Of a stretch of 35,365 nucleotides of DNA, positions 25,391 through 34,514 are shown in pieces. The stretch covers positions 1 through 35,365 of the forward strand of contig CAZWGB010000010.1 of NCBI GenBank assembly GCA_964633465.1, given 5' to 3'. Both the position numbers and the translations under genes were made by a program. Origin of the DNA: DTSX01 sp964633465 (GTDB lineage Bacteria; Pseudomonadota; Gammaproteobacteria; Steroidobacterales; UBA11654). Below the pieces are notes generated by a model, which saw only the letters and a list, made by a program, of their open reading frames with translations, had not been told where the DNA came from and ran no database searches. The first letter of the stretch is position 1; each line of letters opens with the position of its first letter.

Positions 25391-26200
25391 TTAAATCACG
25401 TCAGTGAACATTTTAATTGCTGTGATACCTAAAAATAAACCAAATAATTTCCTCAATTTATTTTGAGAAATGCGGTGTGCAAAATTAACGCCAATGGGTA
25501 CTGTTAGCAGTGTAGCTGGAACAATAAGACCAAATGCAATTAAGTTAACGTAACCAATTGAGAAAGGTGGTAGGTGAGTTTCCCCCCAACCCCCAATAAT
25601 GAAACCTATGGAGCCTGGTATCGCAATAACTGTTCCAAAAGCTGCCGATGTTCCAACTGCTTTCCTCATTTCTATTCCTGAGTAATTCATAATGGGCACA
25701 CTGAGACTTCCTCCTCCGATTCCCATCATCACTGAAACCAAGCCAATAAATATAGGGAATATCTGGAATAGAATTTTTGAAGGTAATTTTTTATATTTTT
25801 TTGTTTTACGATTTTGGAACATTTCTACAGCAACCAATGTAGCTATAGATGCAAAGATAATCGTTAATACTTCAAAGGTAGCATAGACTGCTATAAAGGC
25901 ACCTATGATTGTCCCCCAAAATAAAGGCGGAATCCATTTTTTAAATATATTTTGATCGAAGGAACCTCGTTTTCTATGCTGAATTGCTGAACGAATACTG
26001 GTAGGCACAATAATTAACAAAGAACTGCCTACCGCAACGTGCATAATAATGGACTGATCGTAATTTAAATAGTTCAGAACATAATAGAGGAGGGGAACAA
26101 CCACAATCCCGCCACCAACTCCTAGCAACCCAGCCAGTATTCCAGCAATACAACCAGAAAACAGAGTTAAAAGAATTAAGCTGATTAAATTAATGTCCAT
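25391..26200 (-). CDS. Sulfite exporter TauE/SafE family permease
   Basis: The 269-residue protein is hydrophobic with about eight membrane helices. Family signatures are the two repeat motifs: GCIAGILAGLLGVGGGIVVV near the N-terminus, and a second copy IGLVSVMMGIGGGSLSVPIM with the following GTSAAFGTVIAIPGSIGF. Members export sulfite or organosulfonates, and many are uncharacterised. Substrate is unassignable here. It is convergent with the TonB operon, with 10 bases between the ends. The rho-independent terminator just upstream at 26228 shows that it is not cotranscribed from the receptor gene. Confidence 0.9.
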   Translation of the reverse strand: MDINLISLILLTLFSGCIAGILAGLLGVGGGIVVVPLLYYVLNYLNYDQSIIMHVAVGSSLLIIVPTSIRSAIQHRKRGSFDQNIFKKWIPPLFWGTIIGAFIAVYATFEVLTIIFASIATLVAVEMFQNRKTKKYKKLPSKILFQIFPIFIGLVSVMMGIGGGSLSVPIMNYSGIEMRKAVGTSAAFGTVIAIPGSIGFIIGGWGETHLPPFSIGYVNLIAFGLIVPATLLTVPIGVNFAHRISQNKLRKLFGLFLGITAIKMFTDVI

Positions 26201-26227
26201 GAAAAAAAATGATTTATTAGTTAAAAA

Positions 26228-26257
26228 AATTGGCCGGCATTAAAATACCGGCCAATT
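26228..26257 (-). terminator. Terminator of the TonB-dependent receptor gene
   Basis: AATTGGCCGG (26228-26237) and CCGGCCAATT (26248-26257) form a perfect 10-base stem with a 10-base loop. Read on the minus strand the 3' arm runs into TTTTTTT, a classic intrinsic terminator 28 bases beyond the receptor stop. Confidence 0.9.
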
Positions 26258-26285
26258 ATTCTAGCAATTACTAAGTACTATGTAT

Positions 26286-28472
26286 TTAGTAATCGTAACG
26301 GAAAGAAACTCTCCACAATCTAGGCATATCCTGGAATTGAGTTGCAAATCCCAGTGTTCCAAAATCTAGTGTTGAATTAAATCGATCCTCATCAGCACAA
26401 TTGGTGCAACCAGCAGTAACCCTCCAATTTGCATCATTGGGCCTATAAGTTACGTTCAGATCCCATGTATCTGCACTAGGTCTTGTGCCGAATGGGGTGT
26501 TATTCTGATTGGTGAAATACTCATCCTCATGGTTTAGTACCACAGAAAGATTTAATTCACCAGTTCCGATATCTTGGTCATACAAAACACCCAACCGGTA
26601 GCTCATATCTGGAGTCCTTTTCAACTCTTTTGTCATCAACCCTTCTGCACCCGGTCTAACATCGGTGTAATTTCCATTCAGAGTTCCCACATTTGCAAAT
26701 ACAGTTAAGTTATCCTGCGGGGCGTAAACAAACTCTGCTTCAATCCCATCAACCGAGGCATCGGCTTTATTTGAATAAACAAAAGCGCCAGTTACCTGAT
26801 CAATTGCAGTTACCTGCAGATCATCATAGTCTGAATCAAAGTAGGTGATGTTGAACCTGAGAGTGTCATTAAGCCATTGGCTCTTCATACCTAACTCGAT
26901 GCTTTCAACAAATTCAGGCGTCAGGCCTTTGAAATCAGCCACGCCTGTCACACGAGCTGCCCAGCCACCACCTTTGAAGCTGTCGGCTACACTTGCATAG
27001 ACCATAATGGAGTCTGTTGGATTGTATTCGATAACCACACGACTGGTAAATTCACTGACGTTAAACCGATCTGGTGTACCCAAAGCTACGACATCTGCAG
27101 TTCCCCACATTGGTATGTAACCACCTCTATTGAGAAAATTACCTCGATTTCTGAATCGAATAGCTAATGGATTTACATCAATGTATTGTTGAACAGTCAT
27201 TACCCGATCATCATTTGTGTGTCTTCCACCGACGGTGAGAGTCCATTGGTCATTAATATCAATAGCAACATCTGCATAGACGGCCCTTGTTTTAGTCACA
27301 TTGGTCATGTCTCGCCAAAAAGTTGCTTCTACAACGCAACCAAAGAGGCATAAACCATCACCAAAGGTAACGTCATTATCATCATCGTAATAGGATGCTC
27401 CTGCTGCCCAGCGGATGGCACCATCTCGTCGTTCTCCACTGAAATTCAGCTCAACACTTTCTTGCACATGATCGCTATCATTTGGAATGATATAAGCAGG
27501 AATAACGCCATCTGAGTAATCGTTCATAAAATTGTGGTTTAAGTCACGACGAGCCACGATTAAGTCGATATCCATCTTATCTAAACTCCAAGTTGCCTTG
27601 AGGCTATATGCGTCTAAGTTAGTACCAGCCCAAGTGTTTTCAAGCCCACTCTCAACTTTGTAAACATCATCAGCACAACATGCACTGAGAGCATTGGCAC
27701 CAACAATACCGCCGGTATCATCATCACTGTGCTCATAACTAAACAAAGCCTCGAATTGGTCTGATGGCGAGTATAAAATCTGTACCCTTGCACCCATTGC
27801 CTCGCGTACCCACTGATCTCTGTTGAGCGTCACATTCTCTAAGAATCCATCACTTTGATCCAAGCGAAATGCTGTGAACTTCGCAAAAATATTGTCGCTA
27901 ATCACAAGATTGACCTTCCCAGTGACCTCTGTAGTGTCGTACTCACCGTAAGCAATATCAATAAAACCCTCGTTGTGATCGTGTGGTTTTTGCGTAATGA
28001 TGCGTACTGCACCTCCACTGGTGTTTCGTCCGTAAAGCGTTCCTTGTGGTCCACGTAGAACTTCGGCTCTTTCAACATCGTAAAGTCTAGTGTTGTTAGC
28101 GATTTGCCTGGAAATATAAACTCCATCAACAAACGTTCCTACAGCTGGATCCAATGAAGATATGGACTCATCCTGACCGACACCCCTTAGGAAGTAAGAT
28201 GCTGCCTGTGGCAAACCTACATTGTTGATCCCAATCATATTTGGTACATTTCTGACCAAATCAATGGTATTGCTAATATTTAAGCGCTCAATTGCATCTG
28301 CAGAAAAAACTTGGATAGAGATAGGAACATCTTGCATCAATTCTGATCTTTTTTGTGCAGTAACAACAATTTCTTCAAGCCCACCTTCATCCTGAGCATA
28401 ATTCTGAAAGCTGAAAGAACTTAAACAGATCATCACAACAGCAAGTGCTGTAAATTTAATTCTTATACTCAT
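26286..28472 (-). CDS. TonB-dependent receptor (outer-membrane)
   Basis: The 728-residue protein has a signal peptide (KFTALAVVMICLSSFSFQNY, AQ cleavage), a TonB-box-like start EEIVVTAQKR, and a plug domain with DVPISIQVFSADAIERLN, YFLRGVGQDE and RGPQGTLYGRNTSGGAVRI. A 22-strand-type barrel follows and ends RLWRVSFRYDY, with a terminal aromatic residue as beta-barrel assembly expects. The cargo is unknown, and the sequence resembles the large marine receptor group linked to carbohydrate or organic substrate uptake, not a recognised siderophore or B12 receptor. The VOC gene ends 52 bases upstream on the same strand. It would be energised by the neighbouring TonB2-type operon. Confidence 0.93.
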   Translation of the reverse strand: MSIRIKFTALAVVMICLSSFSFQNYAQDEGGLEEIVVTAQKRSELMQDVPISIQVFSADAIERLNISNTIDLVRNVPNMIGINNVGLPQAASYFLRGVGQDESISSLDPAVGTFVDGVYISRQIANNTRLYDVERAEVLRGPQGTLYGRNTSGGAVRIITQKPHDHNEGFIDIAYGEYDTTEVTGKVNLVISDNIFAKFTAFRLDQSDGFLENVTLNRDQWVREAMGARVQILYSPSDQFEALFSYEHSDDDTGGIVGANALSACCADDVYKVESGLENTWAGTNLDAYSLKATWSLDKMDIDLIVARRDLNHNFMNDYSDGVIPAYIIPNDSDHVQESVELNFSGERRDGAIRWAAGASYYDDDNDVTFGDGLCLFGCVVEATFWRDMTNVTKTRAVYADVAIDINDQWTLTVGGRHTNDDRVMTVQQYIDVNPLAIRFRNRGNFLNRGGYIPMWGTADVVALGTPDRFNVSEFTSRVVIEYNPTDSIMVYASVADSFKGGGWAARVTGVADFKGLTPEFVESIELGMKSQWLNDTLRFNITYFDSDYDDLQVTAIDQVTGAFVYSNKADASVDGIEAEFVYAPQDNLTVFANVGTLNGNYTDVRPGAEGLMTKELKRTPDMSYRLGVLYDQDIGTGELNLSVVLNHEDEYFTNQNNTPFGTRPSADTWDLNVTYRPNDANWRVTAGCTNCADEDRFNSTLDFGTLGFATQFQDMPRLWRVSFRYDY

Positions 28473-28524
28473 CCCTTAACCCCCTCATTTGTTAAGTTAA
28501 GTTAAATACTACTATATAATGTAT

Positions 28525-29403
28525 CTAACAATGAATTAATTCAATCAATTCATTGGTTGTTCCTTTCTGCACTGAACACAATATGGACTCATGAGAAGGC
28601 AAGTTTGAAGGATATGTTTTTTTGGATGCTTCAGGGGACTCATAATAAAGAAAACTAACCATAGCAATGCCTGCAGGCAAATAACCATCTATGGAAAATC
28701 TATTGTTTCCTTCTTTGGGCAATTCATCCAGCTCAATCATTGATTGATCATTTAACGATAGAGCTGCAGCTTTGTATTTGGTATCTTCTGGATAATTAAA
28801 AACCCTTGATATTGATCGAATTCTTGATTCTATAATCGTCGCTTTTGTCAATCCAAAATTGTCATGAAAATAATCCTGCATTTCATCCAAAGACTTTCCT
28901 GCTAGAATCACAATGAAGGTCTGATCCACAGAACAGCGGGGCTTTGGACTATCAAATTCAGGGACGTTTTTTTTAAACTGAGTAAGATACAGAATTTCAT
29001 TGGCAGGACCTATAACCTGCATGGCTCTGATATATTTTGTGAAAGAAAGATCAGCTGGTGCACCAATTATTTTGAAAGGGGAATTTTCCAATTCAATGGC
29101 AAGTTCATCAACATCCTCAACAATGAGTTCAGCAGCATTCCAGCCTGTACTTTTAAATGCGATATAATTGGATTGATCCGGTTGATGGATAAATCTAAAT
29201 GAGAAATCATCTGATTTCTCTGGTTGCACAACAACATAGTCTGTGTTTGTTAAAAGATCTGCATTCCATGCAGAGGATTCTTTTGGTGTAATTTGACCTG
29301 TTTTAGTGACCCTATACTTTAGAAATTTTTCATAAACCTCAACCATCCGATTCAAGTCAGAGGTTGTAATTGTAACGGCTGTAATTTTTCCCAAGTTTGT
29401 CAT
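28525..29403 (-). CDS. Two-domain VOC (glyoxalase/bleomycin resistance) superfamily protein
   Basis: From the ATG at 29403 the protein is 292 residues, containing two VOC-like beta-alpha-beta modules: one beginning KITAVTITTSDLNRMVEVYEK and ending NEILYLTQF, and another beginning VDQTFIVILAGKSLDEMQDY. The usual first metal-binding His of VOC enzymes is not seen, so it may not bind metal like glyoxalase I. It could serve as a lyase- or isomerase-like partner of the adjacent HMG-CoA-lyase family gene, which is transcribed divergently 90 bases away. A longer reading from TTG 29466 adds 21 residues with no family support. Confidence 0.7.
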   Translation of the reverse strand: MTNLGKITAVTITTSDLNRMVEVYEKFLKYRVTKTGQITPKESSAWNADLLTNTDYVVVQPEKSDDFSFRFIHQPDQSNYIAFKSTGWNAAELIVEDVDELAIELENSPFKIIGAPADLSFTKYIRAMQVIGPANEILYLTQFKKNVPEFDSPKPRCSVDQTFIVILAGKSLDEMQDYFHDNFGLTKATIIESRIRSISRVFNYPEDTKYKAAALSLNDQSMIELDELPKEGNNRFSIDGYLPAGIAMVSFLYYESPEASKKTYPSNLPSHESILCSVQKGTTNELIELIHC

Positions 29404-29493
29404 AAAGTACAAGCAATTCAAAACGTAGAGAATATCACAATATTGGTTTACACTGATCAGAATCAAACAAACAGTTACTAGGGATAATTAGTT

Positions 29494-30408
29494 GTGAGCT
29501 CAATTTCAATATTAGAAGTCGGCCCAAGGGATGGATTGCAAAGTGAACCTGAAATTTTGCCAACCGATATTAAGAAAGAATTTATCGTTAAAACTATTAA
29601 TGCTGGCATCAAGCAAATTGAGGTAACTAGCTTTGTTCATCCAAAAAAAGTACCCCAAATGGCAGATGCTGAAACTCTAGTTGAAAGCTTGCCAGATAGA
29701 GACGATGTTACCTATATTGGACTCATCATGAACCAGAGAGGCTTTGAACGTGCTCGAGACTGTGGTATTGATGAAGTAGGAATGGTGATAGTGAGTACCG
29801 ATACCTACAATAAGAAAAACCAGGGGGTTAGTACTCAACAATCAATCGATAATTGGTTAAGAATAGCCTCGGATGCAAAATCAGCTGGGATTAGAACCAA
29901 TGTCGTTATTTCCTGTTCTTTTGGATGTCCTTATGAAGGCGAAGTCGAACCCGAAAAAATAGTAGCCATCGCTGAACAAGTTTTGCAAGGACAACCGGAT
30001 ATTCTTGGTTTAGCTGACAGTGTGGGAGTTGCTGTGCCGACACAAATCAAAAATGTATTTTCCTTGATCAAGGAACTCGATCCAACCATCCCTCTGAGAA
30101 CTCATTTTCATAATACTAGAAACACAGGTCTAGCTAATGCAGCTGCTGCTGTTGAAGTAGGAGTTTCAATCATTGATGCCTCAACTGGTGGAATAGGGGG
30201 ATGCCCGTTTGCACCTAAAGCAACGGGCAATATACCAACAGATGACCTTTTGTATATGCTAGACCGTTCTGATGTTACCACTGGAGTTAATCTTAGAGAT
30301 GTTATAAAAACCACCGAATGGTTAGAATTACAACTTGGCAGAAGTGTCCCTGCCATGCTTCCCAAAGCCGGCATATTTCCAGAGAATGCTGAGATTAATC
30401 ATCAGTAA
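29494..30408 (+). CDS. Hydroxymethylglutaryl-CoA lyase family protein
   Basis: This 304-residue TIM-barrel enzyme of the HMGL-like family cleaves a 3-hydroxy-acyl-CoA, typically HMG-CoA to acetyl-CoA and acetoacetate, as in leucine degradation. Key residues are visible: EVGPRDGLQ (8-16, Arg12 and Asp13), the metal ligands His204 and His206 in LRTHFHNTRNTG, and the mobile-loop Cys237 in GGIGGCPFAPKATGN. The start is GTG at 29494, and the first residues are conserved, so it fits. No methylcrotonyl-CoA carboxylase genes are in the window, so leucine catabolism is not proven, and related lyases acting on other CoA esters are possible. Confidence 0.85.
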   Translation: MSSISILEVGPRDGLQSEPEILPTDIKKEFIVKTINAGIKQIEVTSFVHPKKVPQMADAETLVESLPDRDDVTYIGLIMNQRGFERARDCGIDEVGMVIVSTDTYNKKNQGVSTQQSIDNWLRIASDAKSAGIRTNVVISCSFGCPYEGEVEPEKIVAIAEQVLQGQPDILGLADSVGVAVPTQIKNVFSLIKELDPTIPLRTHFHNTRNTGLANAAAAVEVGVSIIDASTGGIGGCPFAPKATGNIPTDDLLYMLDRSDVTTGVNLRDVIKTTEWLELQLGRSVPAMLPKAGIFPENAEINHQ

Positions 30409-30532
30409 AAAATATTATTTTTTATAGCAAATCGTATTCCTCTATTCACAGAGCAGCTTCTGCGTATTACAATATCCACCTGCGATGAAGTGACAAGTTT
30501 ATTTATCGTATGTAAAAAAACTAGGAGAAAAC

Positions 30533-32593
30533 ATGAGCTACCGACTAGGTGTTGATGTAGGAGGCACTTTCACCGACCTTCTTCTTGTCGACGAAAAAAC
30601 AGGCCGATTATATACAGCAAAAGTACCAAGTACCCCTGAAGATTCATCCATTGGTGTTTTCAACGGAATTACAAGAGTTTGTGATAATGCAGGTATTGAC
30701 CCCACTGAAATATCTTCAGTTATGCACGGCACAACGGTTGCAACTAACACAATCTTAACTGGCACTGGTGCCAAGGTTGGCCTGATTACCACAAAAGGCT
30801 ATCGGCAAGTTTTACAAATAGCCCGATCCTTTGTTCCTGGTGGTTTGGGTGGTTGGGTTATATACAATAAAAGCAATCCTTTGGCACCTCTGGGTTTAAC
30901 CATCGAAGCAGATGAGAGAATCTCTGCATCTGGTGAGATTTTGAGAAAAATAAAAAAAGGAAAGCTTGAAAAAGACATTAAAGATCTTTCAAAGAAAGGC
31001 ATTGAAGCACTGACAGTTTCATTAATTAATTCATTTGCCAATGACGCCAACGAAAAAGAAATTAAAAAGATTATAAATAAAAAGAAACTATTACCGGGAG
31101 TACCAGTCTCGCTCTCCTCAGATATTGCTCCAGAAATGCAAGAGTATGAAAGAACGATTACCACTGTTGCAAATTCCTATGTCAGACCGAAAGTCTCAGA
31201 ATACGTAAAAAATCTGCAACGAGGATTAAAAAGAAAGATGAAAGATGTGAAATTGCATATCCTCAGATCAGATGGTGGACTGGCTTCTGCCAAAGCCTCT
31301 GACAGTAATCCCGTCAACTTACTTATGAGTGGACCTGCTGGTGGAGTATCTGGTGCAATCTGGATTGCACAACAGGCTGGATACGATAATCTGTTGACTT
31401 TTGATATGGGTGGAACTTCCACAGATGTTTCACTCGTAAAAAATGGCAGAGCCGCACAAAGTAGAGAAACCTCTGTTGGAGATGTCACAGTACGTGCTTC
31501 ATCAGTTGATGTCAGGACTGTAGGAGCCGGAGGCGGTTCTATTGCCCATGTACCTGAACTTACAGGTGCACTAAGAGTCGGTCCACAGAGTGCCGGAGCA
31601 GAGCCTGGACCTGCTGCATATGATAAAGGTGGAGTTGAACCAACAGTAACTGATGCAAATTTAGTACTTGGTTATATGCCATCTGATGTTCGATTGGGTG
31701 GTGATATGATACTCAGGAAAGATCTTGCCAAAGATGCAGTCAAAACAGTTGGTGATGCTTTGGGATTATCTGTTGAAGCTGCAGCAGCTGGGATTTATGA
31801 CATTGTAAACGAAAACATGTATGGAGCTTTAAGATTGGTATCTGTTGAAAAAGGATACGACCCAAGAGATTTTGCCTTAATTGGCTTTGGTGGAGCAGGT
31901 CCCTTGCATGCAAATGCACTAGGGAAACTTACCAATTCATGGCCAGTAATTATTCCTCCTGGACCCGGAGTATTATGTGCATATGGAGATGTAACCACAG
32001 CAATTCAAGATGAGGCCTCCATGTCTTTTATCCGACGATTCAGTGATACCAGCAAGAAAGAAGTGGTGCAAATATTTACTGATCTTGCAAAAAAAGCATC
32101 AAAAACTCTTGATGCTGAAGGTGTTGCAAAGAAAAGCCGAACTACGACTTATCAGGTAGATATTCGATATCACGGACAAGGTTTGCTACTCACAGTTGAT
32201 TTTGATTTAAGTGAACTCAGAAGAAATGGGCTGAACGCCATTGGTGCAACATTTGATGAAATGCATGAACAGCTCTTCACATTTGCTCTACCAGCAGAAA
32301 AAGAATTAGTGAATTTACGATCAGTAGTCAGAGATAAAGCACTCAGTGTGAAAGCTCCATCTGTACCCAGAGGCAACGATAAACCCTCACGAGCATTTAT
32401 CTCTAAAACTAAAGTCTTCATGGAAGGCAAAAGTAAGTTCGCTTCACTCTATGAACGCTCAAAATTAAAACAAGGAAATGTCATCAAAGGACCGGCCATT
32501 GTCCTGGAAATGGATTCAACTACAGTAGTTTTACCAGGTCACTCAGGCCGAGTGGATAAATTTGGTAACATTCTGATTACACCAGATGCTTAA
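30533..32593 (+). CDS. Hydantoinase A / oxoprolinase / acetone-carboxylase beta-like subunit
   Basis: The 686-residue protein is an ASKHA-fold ATPase of the HyuA family. Nucleotide-binding motifs are GVDVGGTFTDLLLVD (6-20) and LTFDMGGTSTDVSLV. HGTTVATNTIL, GPAGGVSGAIWIAQQAG, VDVRTVGAGGGSIAHV and GPQSAGAEPGPAAYDKGG complete the family pattern. It would act with the next gene as an ATP-dependent amidohydrolase or carboxylase. Substrates in this family include N-methylhydantoin, 5-oxoproline, acetone and acetophenone. The ATG follows a TAGGAGAAAAC ribosome site. The 124-base spacer before it shows no obvious terminator or -10/-35 pair. Confidence 0.88.
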   Translation: MSYRLGVDVGGTFTDLLLVDEKTGRLYTAKVPSTPEDSSIGVFNGITRVCDNAGIDPTEISSVMHGTTVATNTILTGTGAKVGLITTKGYRQVLQIARSFVPGGLGGWVIYNKSNPLAPLGLTIEADERISASGEILRKIKKGKLEKDIKDLSKKGIEALTVSLINSFANDANEKEIKKIINKKKLLPGVPVSLSSDIAPEMQEYERTITTVANSYVRPKVSEYVKNLQRGLKRKMKDVKLHILRSDGGLASAKASDSNPVNLLMSGPAGGVSGAIWIAQQAGYDNLLTFDMGGTSTDVSLVKNGRAAQSRETSVGDVTVRASSVDVRTVGAGGGSIAHVPELTGALRVGPQSAGAEPGPAAYDKGGVEPTVTDANLVLGYMPSDVRLGGDMILRKDLAKDAVKTVGDALGLSVEAAAAGIYDIVNENMYGALRLVSVEKGYDPRDFALIGFGGAGPLHANALGKLTNSWPVIIPPGPGVLCAYGDVTTAIQDEASMSFIRRFSDTSKKEVVQIFTDLAKKASKTLDAEGVAKKSRTTTYQVDIRYHGQGLLLTVDFDLSELRRNGLNAIGATFDEMHEQLFTFALPAEKELVNLRSVVRDKALSVKAPSVPRGNDKPSRAFISKTKVFMEGKSKFASLYERSKLKQGNVIKGPAIVLEMDSTTVVLPGHSGRVDKFGNILITPDA

Positions 32594-32605
32594 CAGGAGT
32601 AACGC

Positions 32606-34486
32606 ATGCCAACAACAATAATTCAAACCAATAACAAACCCTTTAAACGTGTAAAGCTTGACCCAATTACCTTGGATGTTATTGAAAATTCAATGTTTTC
32701 AGCTCGCTGGGAAATGGACGCAGTTCTATTTAGGACTGCTATGTCTCCAGGTATCCGAGAACAAGGCGATGAATTTCCAATGATAGCTAACTTAGAGGGA
32801 AAAATGGTTGTCGGACAATTTGGAAGCTTCATCTATGGATTTAAAGAAGCCTATGACGGAACTATGGAAGAAGGAGATATGTTTCTGACTACTGATCCAT
32901 ACGCATGTAATGGAGCGGTCAGCCATGTTAACGACTGGTTATTACTCAGACCGATTTTTAAAGACGGTAGACTTATCAGTTATGCGGCTATGTTTGGGCA
33001 TATGACAGATGTCGGTGGTAAAGTTCCTGGCAGTCTGCCAACAGACGCCAGTCAAATATTTGAAGAAGGCATTAGGGTGCCGCCAACAAAGATCTACAGA
33101 AATGATGTCCTTCAAGAAGACATTTTAGAGTTGATCTTACACAACTGCCGTTTGCCACATTGGAATAGAAGTGATTTTAATGCCATTGTTGCCGCAATAA
33201 GAATGGCAGAAAAACGAGTCTTGGAAATGGCAGAAAGATTTGGTGATGATATTTATTACTCAGCCCTGGAAGAATTATTGGACAGAAACAAAACCGCAAT
33301 GGGCAAATTGATTATGAATACAGTGCCTACTGAAAAACAATATTTTGAAGATTATATTTGTGATGACGGTCTTGGTATGGGGCCATATAAAATTAAATGT
33401 GCAATGTGGAGAAAAGGCAAAAAAGTAATCTTTGATTTTGAAGGCACGGATCCTCAATCCATCAGTTCTGTTAACTTCTTTTTAAATGAAGAGATGTTTA
33501 AGATGTTCTGTGGCGTCTACATGATCATGGTCTTTGATCCAGCAATTATGTTTAATGATGGATTTTACGATTTAATGGAAGTAAAAATTCCAAAGGGTAC
33601 GCTTTTAAAACCAGTACACCCAGCTGCTTTATCTTGCAGAACACATGCACTGGGAAGAATATTTGATGTCTTGGGAGGCCTCTTAGGTCAAGGCGCTCCC
33701 GACTTTCTTTGTGCTGCTGGATTCTCTGACAGCCCCCACCTCATGTATTCAGGTTATGACAAAAAAGGCGAGTGGTATCAACTCTATATGATAGGATTCG
33801 GTGGCGTTCCAGCCAAACCAATGGGTGATGGTCCTGACGGTCATTCGCTCTGGCCTAGTTTCACTAATGTACCCAATGAATTTCTAGAAAGTTATTTCCC
33901 ACTAGTCATAGAAGAGTATTACACAGTTCCTGATAGTGGTGGCGCTGGATATCATCGAGGAGGAAATGCACTTTGCACAACCTACAAATTTTTAGAACCT
34001 GGAGAAGTTTCTATACATGATGACCGCTGGCTTACTTACCCATGGGGAGTCAATGGAGGTCATCCAGGTGCCCGTAGTACTAAAACATTGGTGAGAAGCA
34101 ATGGAGACACAGAATTACTCCAATCGAAATGTGATCGCATCAAAGTTGAGGATGGTGACATTCTCTATCATGTAACTTGGGGAGGAGGTGGATGGGGAGA
34201 TCCATATACAAGAGAAGCAGAAAGAGTCGCATTTGATGTTGATGCTGGCCTAGTGACCAGAGAAGGTGCTAAGAAAAATTATGGAGTTGTACTCAGTAAA
34301 GATTGTGCGGTTAATAAATCAGCCACAACACAGCTTAGAAAAAGAATGTCGAAATCTCGTGGAAAAACAAAACTTTTTGATAAAGGATTCACAAGTATTA
34401 CTGAGCTTAAACAACGGTGCAAAGAAGAAACCGGACTGGAACCACCTGCAACTCCAAAATTCCAGAAATGGATGTTAGAAGCCTAA
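32606..34486 (+). CDS. Hydantoinase B / oxoprolinase / acetone-carboxylase alpha-like subunit
   Basis: The 626-residue protein is the HyuB partner. Markers are TAMSPGIREQGDEFPMI, FLTTDPYACNGAVSHVNDWLL, GHMTDVGGKVPGS, FDFEGTDPQSISSVNFFLN and the C-terminal YHVTWGGGGWGDP. His107, Asp110, His132 and Asp135 are plausible metal-site residues, by comparison with acetone carboxylase. It is longer than many short HyuB entries but shorter than acetone carboxylase alpha (about 770), and no gamma-subunit gene follows, so acetone carboxylase proper is unlikely. An ACAGGAGTAAC site precedes the ATG, 12 bases after hyuA. It is convergent with the MscS gene. Confidence 0.88.
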   Translation: MPTTIIQTNNKPFKRVKLDPITLDVIENSMFSARWEMDAVLFRTAMSPGIREQGDEFPMIANLEGKMVVGQFGSFIYGFKEAYDGTMEEGDMFLTTDPYACNGAVSHVNDWLLLRPIFKDGRLISYAAMFGHMTDVGGKVPGSLPTDASQIFEEGIRVPPTKIYRNDVLQEDILELILHNCRLPHWNRSDFNAIVAAIRMAEKRVLEMAERFGDDIYYSALEELLDRNKTAMGKLIMNTVPTEKQYFEDYICDDGLGMGPYKIKCAMWRKGKKVIFDFEGTDPQSISSVNFFLNEEMFKMFCGVYMIMVFDPAIMFNDGFYDLMEVKIPKGTLLKPVHPAALSCRTHALGRIFDVLGGLLGQGAPDFLCAAGFSDSPHLMYSGYDKKGEWYQLYMIGFGGVPAKPMGDGPDGHSLWPSFTNVPNEFLESYFPLVIEEYYTVPDSGGAGYHRGGNALCTTYKFLEPGEVSIHDDRWLTYPWGVNGGHPGARSTKTLVRSNGDTELLQSKCDRIKVEDGDILYHVTWGGGGWGDPYTREAERVAFDVDAGLVTREGAKKNYGVVLSKDCAVNKSATTQLRKRMSKSRGKTKLFDKGFTSITELKQRCKEETGLEPPATPKFQKWMLEA

Positions 34487-34514
34487 CCCTGATCAATCGA
34501 CAGATATAGATAAA

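Noticed and set aside
29404..29466. N-terminal extension of the VOC protein from TTG 29466
   Set aside because: The 21 added residues match no family and would lie in the divergent promoter region; ATG 29403 begins at the first VOC strand.
30409..30532. Promoter GTGACA ... TATGTA before hyuA
   Set aside because: The spacing is only about 13 bases, too short for a sigma-70 promoter. No better pair is seen.
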